From contig NKXN01000004.1 of the NCBI GenBank assembly GCA_002261155.1, positions 62,001 through 126,000 of the forward strand: a stretch of 64,000 nucleotides of DNA. Reading direction: 5' to 3'. The position numbers and the translations under genes are program-made. Below, in pieces: positions 35,909 to 45,081 of this stretch; the first letter of the stretch is position 1, and each line of letters starts with the position of its first letter. This DNA comes from Bacillaceae bacterium SAS-127. GTDB taxonomy: Bacteria > Bacillota > Bacilli > Bacillales > Domibacillaceae. A model generated the notes under the pieces. That model did no database searches. It saw nothing but the letters and a program-made list of their open reading frames with translations, and was not told where the DNA came from.

Positions 35909-36460
35909 ATGATGGAATCTTATTTATTTTGTTATCATGGTACAATCCATCGTGATGGAGAAGCCATTCAAAAAAGAATTGATTTATCTAAAGCACGTTA
36001 TCGAACAGATTTCGGTAAGGGATTTTATGTTACAAATAACCTAAAGCAAGCTGAACGTTGGGCAATTGGGAGAGCGAAAGATGAAATGGTTGATGGTATC
36101 TTACCATCTGGAACTGTACCGGTAGTTGTGTATTTTCAGTTGGATATTAAGAAACTAATGAGTTTAACGACAAAGCAATTTGCACAACCTACGAAAGAAT
36201 GGGCTGAATTTATTTTTAATTGTCGTAGTACTGGTATGAACAATGAGTTATATCATGCATATGATTATACAACAGGACCACTTGCTGATGGTCGTACCAA
36301 CATTTTAGTAAGAAAGATGTTAAAGGGTATAATATCAATTGATGAATTTTTAGATGGCATTAAGCCGTTACATATTAAAAATTCACAAATGGCATTACAT
36401 ACTGAAGCAGCAATTCAGTGTTTGAAAATTGTGGGGGTGAAGGAAATTGAAATGGACTAA
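35909..36460 (+). CDS. DUF3990-like protein, possible ADP-ribosyltransferase-type toxin
   Basis: A 183-aa protein with CYHGTIHRDGEAI at the N-terminus and TDFGKGFYVTNNLKQAERWA around residues 33-55, the hallmarks of the DUF3990 family, which belongs to the ADP-ribosyltransferase-like clan. The HGT motif and the FGKGFY-x3-N-x3-A segment correspond to the NAD-binding core. Family members often occur with a small partner in toxin-antitoxin-like pairs. Here the next gene overlaps by 14 nt. Start ATG 35909 or 35912; the ribosome site is weak. Toxicity is inference. Confidence 0.7.
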   Translation: MMESYLFCYHGTIHRDGEAIQKRIDLSKARYRTDFGKGFYVTNNLKQAERWAIGRAKDEMVDGILPSGTVPVVVYFQLDIKKLMSLTTKQFAQPTKEWAEFIFNCRSTGMNNELYHAYDYTTGPLADGRTNILVRKMLKGIISIDEFLDGIKPLHIKNSQMALHTEAAIQCLKIVGVKEIEMD

Positions 36461-36668
36461 TTATACTTTCAATGAGTTAGACTTAGAGTTAGTATTTTTG
36501 ATTCGAGATGAATTGAAAAAATCATTAGGCGATCAAGCGGATGAAGCGCTCATGACATCTGGTTTCCTTGATCGTTTACAGGAGGACCCGATTTATGTAC
36601 ATCACTTTGATGAAGATTATTGGGTGAGCCACATAGTGAAACGATTTCAACAAGCGCTAGCAGGTTAG
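36447..36668 (+). CDS. Small partner of the DUF3990-like gene
   Basis: A 73-aa protein beginning (M)KWTNYTFNELDLELVFLIRDELKKSLG. TTG 36447 is the only usable start: a TGA lies in frame at 36438 and no ATG or GTG follows before the conserved part. GGTGAAGGA lies just upstream. It overlaps the preceding gene by 14 nt in another frame, so translation is coupled. The size, acidity and position fit an antitoxin or immunity partner, but no family is recognised. A terminator follows about 95 nt downstream. Confidence 0.65.
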   Translation: MKWTNYTFNELDLELVFLIRDELKKSLGDQADEALMTSGFLDRLQEDPIYVHHFDEDYWVSHIVKRFQQALAG

Positions 36669-36762
36669 TGTATACGATTAAGAAATAATTGGGGTCAAAA
36701 AATTGGAACATAGGGGACGGGTCATTTGTCTTGCAAAACTAAATAGTTGTCAGTTCAGATAC

Positions 36763-36796
36763 AGAGAGTCCGTTCATTCGGCTCTCTATTTTTTTA
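36763..36796 (+). terminator. Terminator after the DUF3990 pair
   Basis: AGAGAG pairs with CTCTCT around TCCGTTCATTCGG and is followed by a T run. It resembles the terminator at 34767 in both stem and loop. Confidence 0.8.
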
Positions 36797-36941
36797 GCCA
36801 ATAGTATTCTATGATGTGCGTTTTAGTTAAAAATTTTTACAAAAATGAAACTTATCCCCACCTATTACCGTATAAAATAGTAAGAATATAAAGTTAATTT
36901 TTTAATGTTCTTTTTAACCACCTGAGAAAGGAGGTTCACAC

Positions 36942-37478
36942 TTGGAGTTATTCGGGTTCCCCATTCCTACTGTGTATTTATTTCTTCTGATTGCTTCAGC
37001 CTCGATTACTATTTTGTACGTTCTTTTTGGGGATGTGCTTAGTGGGGCTGATGATGGGATTCCATTTTTTAATCCTACGGTTGTATTAGCGTTTGTGACG
37101 ATTGTTTCGGCTATTGGGTATTGTTTAGAAAGGTTTTCTTCTTTAACGAGTCTTTATATTTTTTTAATTGCTATGGGTATAGCTCTTGTGTTGGATTTTT
37201 TGCTTTATTATTTTGTATTGGTGCCTTTGTCGTCGGCGGAGGAGTCGCTTGTGTATACGGAGGAGTCGTTGAGCGGGCGAACGGGGAAGGTGATTATACC
37301 GATTCCGCAAGATGGGTTTGGGGAAGTGATTATTGAAAGCAGTAGTGGGATGATTTCGAAGCCTGCTTGTGCTTTTGATGATCAGCCGATTGCTGAGGGA
37401 ACGACGGTATTGATTATTGATGTGCAAAAAGGTGTGTTATATGTACAAGAATATGATCTATTGTTTCAAGATCAATAA
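36942..37478 (+). CDS. yuaF: NfeD-like membrane protein (YuaF type)
   Basis: A 178-aa protein with three hydrophobic segments (about residues 8-30, 45-65, 70-95) and a C-terminal OB-fold (GRTGKVIIPIPQDGFGEVIIESS...). NfeD/YuaF proteins partner flotillins in membrane microdomains. TTG 36942 lies 7 nt after AAGGAGG. The flotillin gene starts 16 nt downstream, matching the B. subtilis yuaF-floT order. An upstream AT-rich region contains TATAAAATAG near 36882, a possible -10; yuaFG is sigma-W-dependent in B. subtilis but I did not verify such a promoter here. Confidence 0.88.
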   Translation: MELFGFPIPTVYLFLLIASASITILYVLFGDVLSGADDGIPFFNPTVVLAFVTIVSAIGYCLERFSSLTSLYIFLIAMGIALVLDFLLYYFVLVPLSSAEESLVYTEESLSGRTGKVIIPIPQDGFGEVIIESSSGMISKPACAFDDQPIAEGTTVLIIDVQKGVLYVQEYDLLFQDQ

Positions 37479-37493
37479 TAGGAGGGTGTTGGC

Positions 37494-38956
37494 ATGACGG
37501 TTGTATGGACGGTTATTGGTGTAGTGGCGTTTTTATTGGTGGCTCTAGTTGCGGTGTATGTGTCGAAATATAAAACAGCGGGGCCGGATGAGGCGTTGAT
37601 TGTGACGGGTAGTTACTTAGGAAATAAGAATGTGCATGTCGATGATTCGGGGAATAAGATTAAGATTATTCGCGGTGGCGGTACGTTTATTTTTCCGGTG
37701 TTTCAACAGTCGGAGCCTTTAAGTTTGTTGTCAAGTAAGCTAGAAGTGACGACGCCAGAAGTGTATACAGAGCAAGGGGTTCCAGTGATGGCGGATGGAA
37801 CGGCGATCATCAAAATTGGTGGGTCGATTGGTGAAATTGCGACGGCGGCCGAGCAGTTTCTTGGGAAGTCGAAAGAGGATCGGGAAAATGAAGCGAAGGA
37901 AGTGTTGGAAGGTCACTTGCGTTCGATTTTAGGCTCGATGACGGTCGAGGAAATTTATAAAAACCGTGATAAGTTTTCGCAAGAGGTGCAGCGTGTTGCG
38001 TCACAAGATTTAGCGAAAATGGGGTTAGTGATTGTTTCCTTTACGATTAAAGATGTTCGTGATAAGAATGGTTATTTAGACTCCCTTGGGAAGCCGCGGA
38101 TCGCTCAAGTGAAGCGGGATGCTGACATTGCGACAGCGGAAGCCGAGAAAGAAACACGGATCAAAAAAGCGGAAGCGGCGAAGGAAGCGCAGAAAGCGGA
38201 ACTAGAGCGGGCGACAGAGATTGCCGAGGCGGAGAAGGAAAATCAATTAAAAGTGGCGGATTATCGTCGGGAGCAAGATGTGGCGAAAGCGCGAGCGGAT
38301 CAGGCATACGATCTCGAAACGGCACGGGCGAAGCAAGAAGTGACGGAACAGGAAATGCAAATTCGGATTATTGAGCGTCAAAAGCAAATTGAGCTCGAAG
38401 AAAAAGAAATTCAGCGTCGTGAACGTCAATACGATTCGGAAGTGAAGAAAAAGGCCGATGCGGATCGTTATGCGGTGGAGCAAGCAGCTTTAGCCGAGAA
38501 GACGAAGCAAATAAGTATCGAGTGGAAGCGATGGCAAAGGCGGAAGCAGAGAAAATCCGCTTAGATGGATTGGCGAAAGCTGATGCGGAACGAGCGAGCG
38601 GGGAAACAGAGGCGGATATTATTCGGATGAAAGGTCTCGCGGAAGCGGAAGCGAAACGTAAAATTGCCGAAGCCTTTGAGCATTTCGGTGAAGCAGCCGT
38701 CTTGGATATGATCATTAAAATGCTTCCAGAATACGCGAAGCAAGTTGCAAGTCCATTAGGCAACATTGATAAAATTACGGTCGTTGATACAGGTAGCGAT
38801 AGCCAAAATGGTGGGGCGAACAAAATCACTGGCTACACGACGAACCTTATGTCAACGATGCAAGAGTCTCTTAAAGCATCGGCTGGTATTGATGTGAAGG
38901 AGTTGTTAGAGAATCTTTCGGGAAAAAGGAATGTCCGGCAGAGTATTGATGAATGA
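37494..38956 (+). pseudogene. floT: Flotillin FloT, frameshifted in the coiled-coil
   Basis: Scaffold protein of functional membrane microdomains. An N-terminal hairpin membrane segment, SPFH/band-7 domain (about 25-200) and a long Glu/Ala/Lys coiled coil are encoded in frame 1 up to TGA-type closure at 38564. The conserved remainder (MAKAEAEKIRLDGLAKADAE ... AVLDMIIKMLPEYAKQ ... NIDKITVVDTG) is in another frame from about 38510 to TGA 38954-38956. The break lies at AAGCAAATAAG (about 38506-38516), where one extra A would restore the frame. Relative to the family about four residues may also be missing. It is either a real disruption or an assembly error. Confidence 0.8.
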
Positions 38957-38996
38957 AGCACAAAGGAATTAGGAGATGTCATCAATACTTTTTAGG

Positions 38997-39035
38997 AAAG
39001 CTCTACGAAGAGAAAAATCTTCGTGGGGCTTTTTG
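38997..39035 (+). terminator. Terminator after floT
   Basis: AAAGCTCTACGAAGA pairs with TCTTCGTGGGGCTTT and is followed by T-rich sequence. Confidence 0.85.
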
Positions 39036-39336
39036 CTTTGGAATAGTTTTTGAAGGTTTTTTGGAAAAATATTCATAAATAATAAATTTAATTGATTAGA
39101 AGAATGAATATTTTATTGAAAAATATGTAAGTATATCCATTACTTTAATATAGAAAAATGTTTCTCCTAAGGTTATATTTTAGTGGAGAGTAAGGAATAT
39201 AAATGCAAGGTTGGTAGGCTTAAAATGTAAGTTTGGTAGTAGTTCCTTATTCTATAAAGGTTAACACCTTATTCTCGTTATGGAAGAAATACATATAGCT
39301 ATATGTATTTAATAAACTATTTGGAGGGTTTTTAAT
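39036..39336 (+). promoter_or_regulatory. Leader region of S-layer gene 2
   Basis: About 300 nt, AT-rich, no ORF. A short palindrome-like ATACATATAGCTATATGTAT lies at about 39288-39307, and GGAGGG precedes the ATG. No confident promoter was picked. Confidence 0.4.
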
Positions 39337-41817
39337 ATGGGTTTCCAAGCAAAATCTTATCGTAAATTTATTGCTACTGCAGCAACAGCTACTCTTGTAG
39401 CTACAGCGGTAACTCCAGCTTTCGCGGCAGGATTCGCAGATGTATCTGATCGTTACAAAGAAGCAGTTGATTACTTAGTGAAGAACGACGTTACTCAAGG
39501 GATGACTGAAACAAACTTTGGCGTTCAAGAGCAAATCAAACGTGTTGATGCAGCAGTTATGCTTGCAAAATTATTGAAATTAAACACTGAAACTGCACCA
39601 GATGCAGGTTTCGTAGATGTTCCTAAGCGTGCTACAGGTGCTGTTAATGCACTTAAAGCTAAAGGAATCATCAACGGTAAAACAGAAACTACATTCGGTG
39701 CTGAAGATACATTAACTCGTGGTGAAATGGCGATCATCATTGCGAGAGCATACGAGTTAAAAGACAAAGCAGATATTAGCAAATTCACAGATGTATCTGA
39801 TCGTTATGCGGATTCTGTAGCTAAATTAGTTGCTGCTGGAATCACAGAAGGTAAAACAGCTACTCAATTCGGTACAACTGCTCCAATCACACGTGGTGAG
39901 TTCGCGATCTTTGCTTTCAGAGCAGAAACTCCTGCTGTTAAAGAAGCAAAAGTTGAGAGTGTAACAGCGATTGACGCTAAAACAATTGAAGTTAAGTTCA
40001 ACAAAGCAGTTGATGCGAAAACTTTAGTTAAAGATGAAAAAGACGTGATCACTGTAGTGGCTGGTGAAGGTGCTGCAGACTTTGAGGGAGTTACTCAAAC
40101 ATTAAGCGAAGATGGAAAGACGCTTACTCTGACTGCAACTAAGATTTTTAAAGGTGACTATACTGTTAAGGTTCCTTTTGAAATTATTAAAGATGTGAAC
40201 GGTCAGTTCGTTAGCCCAATTAACGCAAAAGTAACTGTAAATGATAAAGCAGCTCCTGTTTTAACAGCAGCTACTTCAACGATTAAAGACACTAAAGACG
40301 GTTTGAAGAAAATCACATTATCATTCGATGAAGAAGTGGTTTCTATTGATACGGTTAAAATCGATGGTGTGAACTACAGTGCTACTGTTAATGGAAAAGA
40401 AGCAACGGTTGTTGTTGACCTTGATGCAACTAAAACATATGATGTGACAGTTGTTAATGCAACAGACGCTGCGGGCAATGTTAAAGATATGCAAGAAGCT
40501 ACAGTAAGTGTAACAGTTGACAATGTAGCACCTTCAATCTTAAGTGTTGTTCCAGCAGGAGAAAACAAAGTAACCGTTACTGTTGATAAAGAATTAGCAG
40601 CAGATACATTAACTGTAACTGGTAAAGTTGGAACTTTCTCAGCAAATGTTGTAACTAAAGCTGAAGTTAATCCTAAAAATAAAAAGGAATATACTGTAAC
40701 TTTAGATAACAGTTATTTATTTAAAAATGGAGATTCTGATAAAGTTACTTTAACGGTTGCAAAAGAAGCACTAGTTGATACACTTGGAAACAAAAACGCT
40801 TCTGAAATTTCAACAGATGTAGTCGTTTCTAAAGATGCAACAGCTCCGGAAGTTGTTAAAGTTGCTACTTCAACAACTGATGGTAAAGTGACTTCTTTCT
40901 CTGTAACATATAACGAGGAAGTGGCAGCTCCAACTCTAGCTAAAGCGGCTGTAGTTAACTCAAAAGGTGAAATTTTACCTGCAGGTTCTGTCGTAGCAGA
41001 TGTTAAAGTTTCTGCGGAAGATGCAAAAACGGTTGTTTTCACATTAGTGAACGGATTAGCAACAGATAAATACAGCTTTGATCTAGCTGAAGGTTTCGTA
41101 GTAGACAAAGCTTTAGCTCCTAATAAGAGTGCAAAGTATGCTTTCAACGTTGATGTGACGGAAGCAGGTAAGCCAGTTGAAACTTCATTCACTATTAAGG
41201 ATGCGACTGTAGCTGCAAATGTGATCACAGTTGATTTTGGTGAAAAAGTAAAAGCTACTGGTACAGGTTCAGCTCTAAACCCTTCTGCTTACCAACTTAA
41301 CGGAGTAGCTCTTCCTGCTGATACGAACATTGCATTTGCAAAGAACGTAGATGACTCTATTGACCAAACTAAAGTGGTTATTACACTTCCAAGTGGATTC
41401 GTCAAAGCCAATGATGCAAAAGCGATCTTCCGTGTAAATGCGATCCAAACGTTAGATAACAAAGTAAGTAATCAGTTCTCTAAAGTACTTGCCGTGTCTG
41501 ACAACACAGCTCCTGAAGTTAAGTCTATTGTTGCAACTGATTTAACGAAGCTAACTGTGACATATACAGAAGCTATTAAGTTAACTGATGCCGCTACAGT
41601 AGCTGATATTCAAGATGAAATCAAGCTTGTAGATAGCAAGGGAGCAGCTATTGCCTTCACAGCAGCAGAAATTGCAGAAGGTGGAAAGTTAGTTCTTACT
41701 GTTGCAGATGCTACTAAAGTAAGCAGCTTAACTACTGTAGAAGTAGATGCAGCAGAACAAGATATTCTTGACCTTAATGATGTTGCTCAAAAAGCTGGAG
41801 TAACAGTTTCTAAGTAA
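39337..41817 (+). CDS. S-layer protein 2 (SLH domains, 826 aa)
   Basis: Signal peptide (residues 1-30), three SLH domains (about 31-195) nearly identical to those of S-layer protein 1, then five to six Big/SbsC-like beta-sandwich repeats of about 90 residues, recognisable by recurring APV/SIV-type starts and VTVD/VTVN edges. ATG 39337 follows GGAGGG. Codon bias is again strong. It ends cleanly after a beta domain (...AGVTVSK) and is followed by a normal terminator, with no intron sequence, unlike its paralogue. The two may alternate or co-assemble on the cell surface. Confidence 0.92.
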   Translation: MGFQAKSYRKFIATAATATLVATAVTPAFAAGFADVSDRYKEAVDYLVKNDVTQGMTETNFGVQEQIKRVDAAVMLAKLLKLNTETAPDAGFVDVPKRATGAVNALKAKGIINGKTETTFGAEDTLTRGEMAIIIARAYELKDKADISKFTDVSDRYADSVAKLVAAGITEGKTATQFGTTAPITRGEFAIFAFRAETPAVKEAKVESVTAIDAKTIEVKFNKAVDAKTLVKDEKDVITVVAGEGAADFEGVTQTLSEDGKTLTLTATKIFKGDYTVKVPFEIIKDVNGQFVSPINAKVTVNDKAAPVLTAATSTIKDTKDGLKKITLSFDEEVVSIDTVKIDGVNYSATVNGKEATVVVDLDATKTYDVTVVNATDAAGNVKDMQEATVSVTVDNVAPSILSVVPAGENKVTVTVDKELAADTLTVTGKVGTFSANVVTKAEVNPKNKKEYTVTLDNSYLFKNGDSDKVTLTVAKEALVDTLGNKNASEISTDVVVSKDATAPEVVKVATSTTDGKVTSFSVTYNEEVAAPTLAKAAVVNSKGEILPAGSVVADVKVSAEDAKTVVFTLVNGLATDKYSFDLAEGFVVDKALAPNKSAKYAFNVDVTEAGKPVETSFTIKDATVAANVITVDFGEKVKATGTGSALNPSAYQLNGVALPADTNIAFAKNVDDSIDQTKVVITLPSGFVKANDAKAIFRVNAIQTLDNKVSNQFSKVLAVSDNTAPEVKSIVATDLTKLTVTYTEAIKLTDAATVADIQDEIKLVDSKGAAIAFTAAEIAEGGKLVLTVADATKVSSLTTVEVDAAEQDILDLNDVAQKAGVTVSK

Positions 41818-41838
41818 ATTCAGCATTAGATTGAAATG

Positions 41839-41870
41839 ACCCTTACCTAATTCTAGGTAAGGGTTTTTAT
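41839..41870 (+). terminator. Terminator after S-layer gene 2
   Basis: An 11-bp perfect stem, ACCCTTACCTA with TAGGTAAGGGT and a 4-nt loop, is followed by a T run. Confidence 0.92.
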
Positions 41871-41919
41871 ATATGTTTCCATTTAGGTTAGTTCTTCTTT
41901 TTTTAGATGCTTGTCTCTG

Positions 41920-42411
41920 TTAACCAAAGAGACGGTCCCATTTTAACTGGCGATACAACTTGTTAGAGAAGTGATTGAGACAATGGTCTGCACGCTCTCT
42001 TTGTCGATTAAACGTATAGAGTGAGCCTTCAATAGAGGTGAAGGTGCCATTGCTGAATTCAATTTTTAATAGTCCCTTTTTTTCTTGTTGTGCTTGAACG
42101 ATATGCCTTGGAAAAAACCAAGGACAGCCATAGTTGCTTGGTGAAACAATGGGAAAGGCATAGAGCTTTTCAAATGGGCAAATAATCAGAGGTGTTTTTT
42201 TCATACAAGTAGTTTCTACCCGAGCGGCTTGAATTCTTCCATCATATGTACTAGCTCTTTCAATACAAGCGGCATTCAACAACGACTTCACTGTTTGCTT
42301 TGTGTAGTAAATACCATCGACATCATAAATGATCGAGTTGTAATCTAGGTGATACTCTTCCTTGAGCCACATCGTTTTTATAGATATTTTACAATTTGGA
42401 TTCTCCTCCAT
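41920..42411 (-). CDS. comK: ComK-family competence transcription factor
   Basis: A 163-aa protein of the ComK family, the master activator of late competence genes that binds AT-boxes. Recognisable segments are YDGRIQAARVETT, PPLI-like KKTPLIICPFEKLYAFPIVSP, and CPWFFPRHIVQ followed by the IEFSNGTF strand. ATG 42411 behind AAAGGGGG is preferred; an in-frame ATG at 42438 has no ribosome site. The C-terminus is slightly shorter than B. subtilis ComK (192 aa). SsbB at 2.4 kb is a typical ComK target. Confidence 0.85.
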   Translation of the reverse strand: MEENPNCKISIKTMWLKEEYHLDYNSIIYDVDGIYYTKQTVKSLLNAACIERASTYDGRIQAARVETTCMKKTPLIICPFEKLYAFPIVSPSNYGCPWFFPRHIVQAQQEKKGLLKIEFSNGTFTSIEGSLYTFNRQRERADHCLNHFSNKLYRQLKWDRLFG

Positions 42412-42527
42412 TTTCCCTACCCCCTTTGATTGTTTCATTCATAGTGTATCAGTAATGGTAATATATAACTATGGTGTAATTGTTATAATTTTGTAAATAT
42501 TGTTCAAATTTTGAATTCAGTTACATG

Positions 42528-42595
42528 TCCGCGCTTCTTCTGCCGTGTTGAGGTGGGAATCTTATAGTCCATTCGAGTGGGGAATTAATATGATA
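42528..42595. repeat. Possible IS200/IS605-type end remnant
   Basis: GAGGTGGGAATCTTATAGTCC (42550-42570) with flanking GTCCGCGCTTCT and ATTCGAGTGGGGAATTAATAT aligns with the element at 20321-20370. No transposase is nearby. Confidence 0.35.
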
Positions 42596-42650
42596 TGAAT
42601 TTGTTGGAAAATGTCGAAGAAAAGTAAGGAGAGAAGGGGATAGGTTATAG

Positions 42651-42908
42651 TATAATGGAACTAGAGATAAAGGGGTCTTTAGTATCGGGGTTGTAATAAG
42701 CGAGAAAGTCATTGGAAAAAAGGCGCTAGTTTGTGTGGATAGAATATAGAGCCTGACAATTAGGTGAAAACGGCATACAATCAACAAGCGCCTTAGATGG
42801 CTTTAAGTGATCTTAGGCTAAAATGGTGTAAGAAAGCGACAAGTGAATGAACAATTCTTTAGTGAGAAGAGCGCAATGAAGAGATATACTTGATTGTGCT
42901 TTTTTTTA
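42651..42908 (+). ncRNA. Candidate structured small RNA
   Basis: TATAAT at 42651-42656 could start a roughly 245-nt transcript ending at a terminator: AGCGCAAT (42870-42877) pairs with ATTGTGCT (42893-42900) and is followed by seven T. Inside, AAGGCGCT (42720-42727) pairs with AGCGCCTT (42787-42794), closing a roughly 60-nt domain. No ORF longer than 20 codons with a ribosome site is evident. The family is not recognised. Confidence 0.4.
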
Positions 42909-42968
42909 TGGGATTCACTCCGTAACGATTACCTTAAATGCCCAGATGGCTATTTTTTGAGAAGGTAT

Positions 42969-42994
42969 TAATGTTTTAAGTTTGTCTCCGATAA
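42969..42994 (+). promoter_or_regulatory. Candidate sigma-D promoter of the chemoreceptor gene
   Basis: TAAT (-35-like) and TCCGATAA (-10-like) are separated by 14 nt, close to the TAAA-N15-GCCGATAT pattern of sigma-D promoters that drive chemotaxis genes. Confidence 0.45.
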
Positions 42995-43030
42995 AATATT
43001 TAAATAGCTGAAAAAAAGGGGGAAATTTGT

Positions 43031-44731
43031 TTGAAATTGTCGGTTGGGAAGAAGATTATGTTAGGATTTGGAATCATTTTATTACTGCTCACTGTAGTAT
43101 CCGTGTTGAGTTTGACGAAGATGAGTGTCATGAATGAAAAGTCAGAGTTAATCGTGGATAGTTGGATGCCAGGGGTAGCGAGTATTAACAGAATTAATTA
43201 TGAGACAGAAAATGTGAAATCCCTCACATTAATGCATATACAATCAGAAAATAAAGATGAGAAAGAGCAAATAGAAAAAGAGCTTACTAAGAGGAACGAT
43301 AGTGTTTTAAAGGTGATGGCTGCCTACGAAAAAACGATTTACTTAGATGAAGATCGGCAACATTTTGACGAGCTGCAATCGGACTGGGACCGATTTTTAG
43401 CTGATAATAAAAAAACGATTCAATTTAGTAGTCAAGGGAAGCAACAATTGGCTCAATTTAATTTGCAGAAGGATAAAGTCCTATTTGATGCGATGCAGGA
43501 GAACTTAGATTTCCTTGTGGCCCTTAATGAAGAGCAAGCGGATAAAGCAGCGCAGCAATCGAAGGATAGTTATCAAAGCGCGAGAATGCAAACCTTTCTA
43601 TTTCTTGGTTTAGCACTTTTACTTGGAGTTATTATTACTATTGGGTTAACTCGTAATATTGTAGGACCTTTACGTGCAGTCACGGACGGTATTCAAGAAA
43701 TCGCCAAAGGCAACTTATTAGTGGAAAAAGTAGTAGTGAATAATAAGGACGAAACAGCGATTTTAGCTGATTCAGTCAATCAAATGAAGGACAATTTGGC
43801 GCTCATGGTGTCGAAAATTGTTGGTATTTCACAAACGGTGAATCAACAAAGCGAAGAACTTACGCAAATTTCTAATGAAGTGAAAATTGGTAGTGAGCAA
43901 ATTTCCAGTACGATGCAGGAATTAGCGGGTGGCGCAGAAGAGCAAGCGAGCGCTGTCCAAGATGCTGCTGAAACGATGAACGATTTAAATGAGGAAATTA
44001 GTGATATTGAAGCGAGTGGTCGCCATTTAAATGAAGAGTCGAAGCAAGTATATACAGGTGCTACGAATGGTCGTGAGTTAATGAATCAATCCGTTTCCGA
44101 TATGGAGAACATTACGAGCATTGTCGTTGATTCAATGAATAAAGTGAAAGAGCTTGATCATAAAAATGCGGAAATTTCTAAGCTGGTTAACGTGATTGAG
44201 GACATTTCGAATCAGACGAATTTATTAGCTTTAAATGCCGCGATTGAGGCGGCTAGAGCAGGAGAGCATGGAAAAGGCTTTGCTGTTGTCGCTGATGAAG
44301 TTCGCAAACTAGCAGATGGTGTGAGTCAATCAGTGAATGAAATTACGACGATTATTGAAGGGATTCAAAATGATTCAAAAGAAATCGTGGCCACTTTACA
44401 AGACGGAGTAGAGCAATCGAAACGTGGCAACGAGCAGATGAAAGCAACAGGCGGAACATTTACACAAATCTCAACATCGGTTTCCGATATGGTTTCATCG
44501 ATTGAAAACATCGTTCAAGGCATCAGCGGAGTGAAAACAGGTGGAGACAGAATTAGTCAGTATAACGAAGAACTCTCTTCCATTTCAGAAGAGTCGGCTG
44601 CTGGTGTTGAACAAACATCGGCCTCTGTCCAACAACAACTAGCTTCTATGGAAGCCATCGCGTCAAGCACCGCGACGCTTAACGAATTATCAGAAGAACT
44701 AGTTCAACTAGTTAATCAGTTTAAAGTGTAA
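43031..44731 (+). CDS. Methyl-accepting chemotaxis protein 1
   Basis: A 566-aa transmembrane chemoreceptor. TM1 (about 10-30), a periplasmic-side helical 4HB ligand domain (about 35-185), TM2 (about 188-210), HAMP (about 210-265) and a long signalling coiled coil with the hairpin tip [20 protein letters not shown] and [19 protein letters not shown]. Signals go to CheW/CheA. TTG 43031 follows GGGGGAAA. A sigma-D-like promoter lies upstream. The ligand is not readable from sequence. It sits directly before an SLH 5'-nucleotidase, as does the second receptor in this window. Confidence 0.92.
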   Translation: MKLSVGKKIMLGFGIILLLLTVVSVLSLTKMSVMNEKSELIVDSWMPGVASINRINYETENVKSLTLMHIQSENKDEKEQIEKELTKRNDSVLKVMAAYEKTIYLDEDRQHFDELQSDWDRFLADNKKTIQFSSQGKQQLAQFNLQKDKVLFDAMQENLDFLVALNEEQADKAAQQSKDSYQSARMQTFLFLGLALLLGVIITIGLTRNIVGPLRAVTDGIQEIAKGNLLVEKVVVNNKDETAILADSVNQMKDNLALMVSKIVGISQTVNQQSEELTQISNEVKIGSEQISSTMQELAGGAEEQASAVQDAAETMNDLNEEISDIEASGRHLNEESKQVYTGATNGRELMNQSVSDMENITSIVVDSMNKVKELDHKNAEISKLVNVIEDISNQTNLLALNAAIEAARAGEHGKGFAVVADEVRKLADGVSQSVNEITTIIEGIQNDSKEIVATLQDGVEQSKRGNEQMKATGGTFTQISTSVSDMVSSIENIVQGISGVKTGGDRISQYNEELSSISEESAAGVEQTSASVQQQLASMEAIASSTATLNELSEELVQLVNQFKV

Positions 44732-44749
44732 AATATTAACGATCAAAAA

Positions 44750-44786
44750 CCAGATTCTTAGTGAAGAAGAATCTGGCTTTTTTTTA
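44750..44786 (+). terminator. Terminator after MCP 1
   Basis: CCAGATTCTT pairs with AAGAATCTGG and is followed by a T run. The rest of the gap to 45081 is AT-rich leader with no further feature that I can support. Confidence 0.9.
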
Positions 44787-45081
44787 TGTTTAAAATACAT
44801 ATTAAAAAAGACCTATTACTTTATAATTACCCTTTTTTGTAAATAGATTGTAAAGTTTAATTGGTCAATTGCTGTAATTATTCATATGAATAACTGAGGA
44901 AACCTATATATATCAAGGGTCGTTGTTGTATCTGTTTAATATTTATAATAGTTTTACATTTTTCATTTGATACCTATGTTATGGTTTTAAATGTATGTAT
45001 TTCCTAGTGATTGTAACTATTGTATTTTTAGTATTTTAATATAAATAATGACAGAATATTATTGTTGGGGGAATTGATTGT

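Noticed and set aside
42911-43030. c-di-GMP riboswitch upstream of the chemoreceptor gene
   Set aside because: The GEMM core motifs and tetraloop-receptor are absent; a sigma-D-like promoter fits better.
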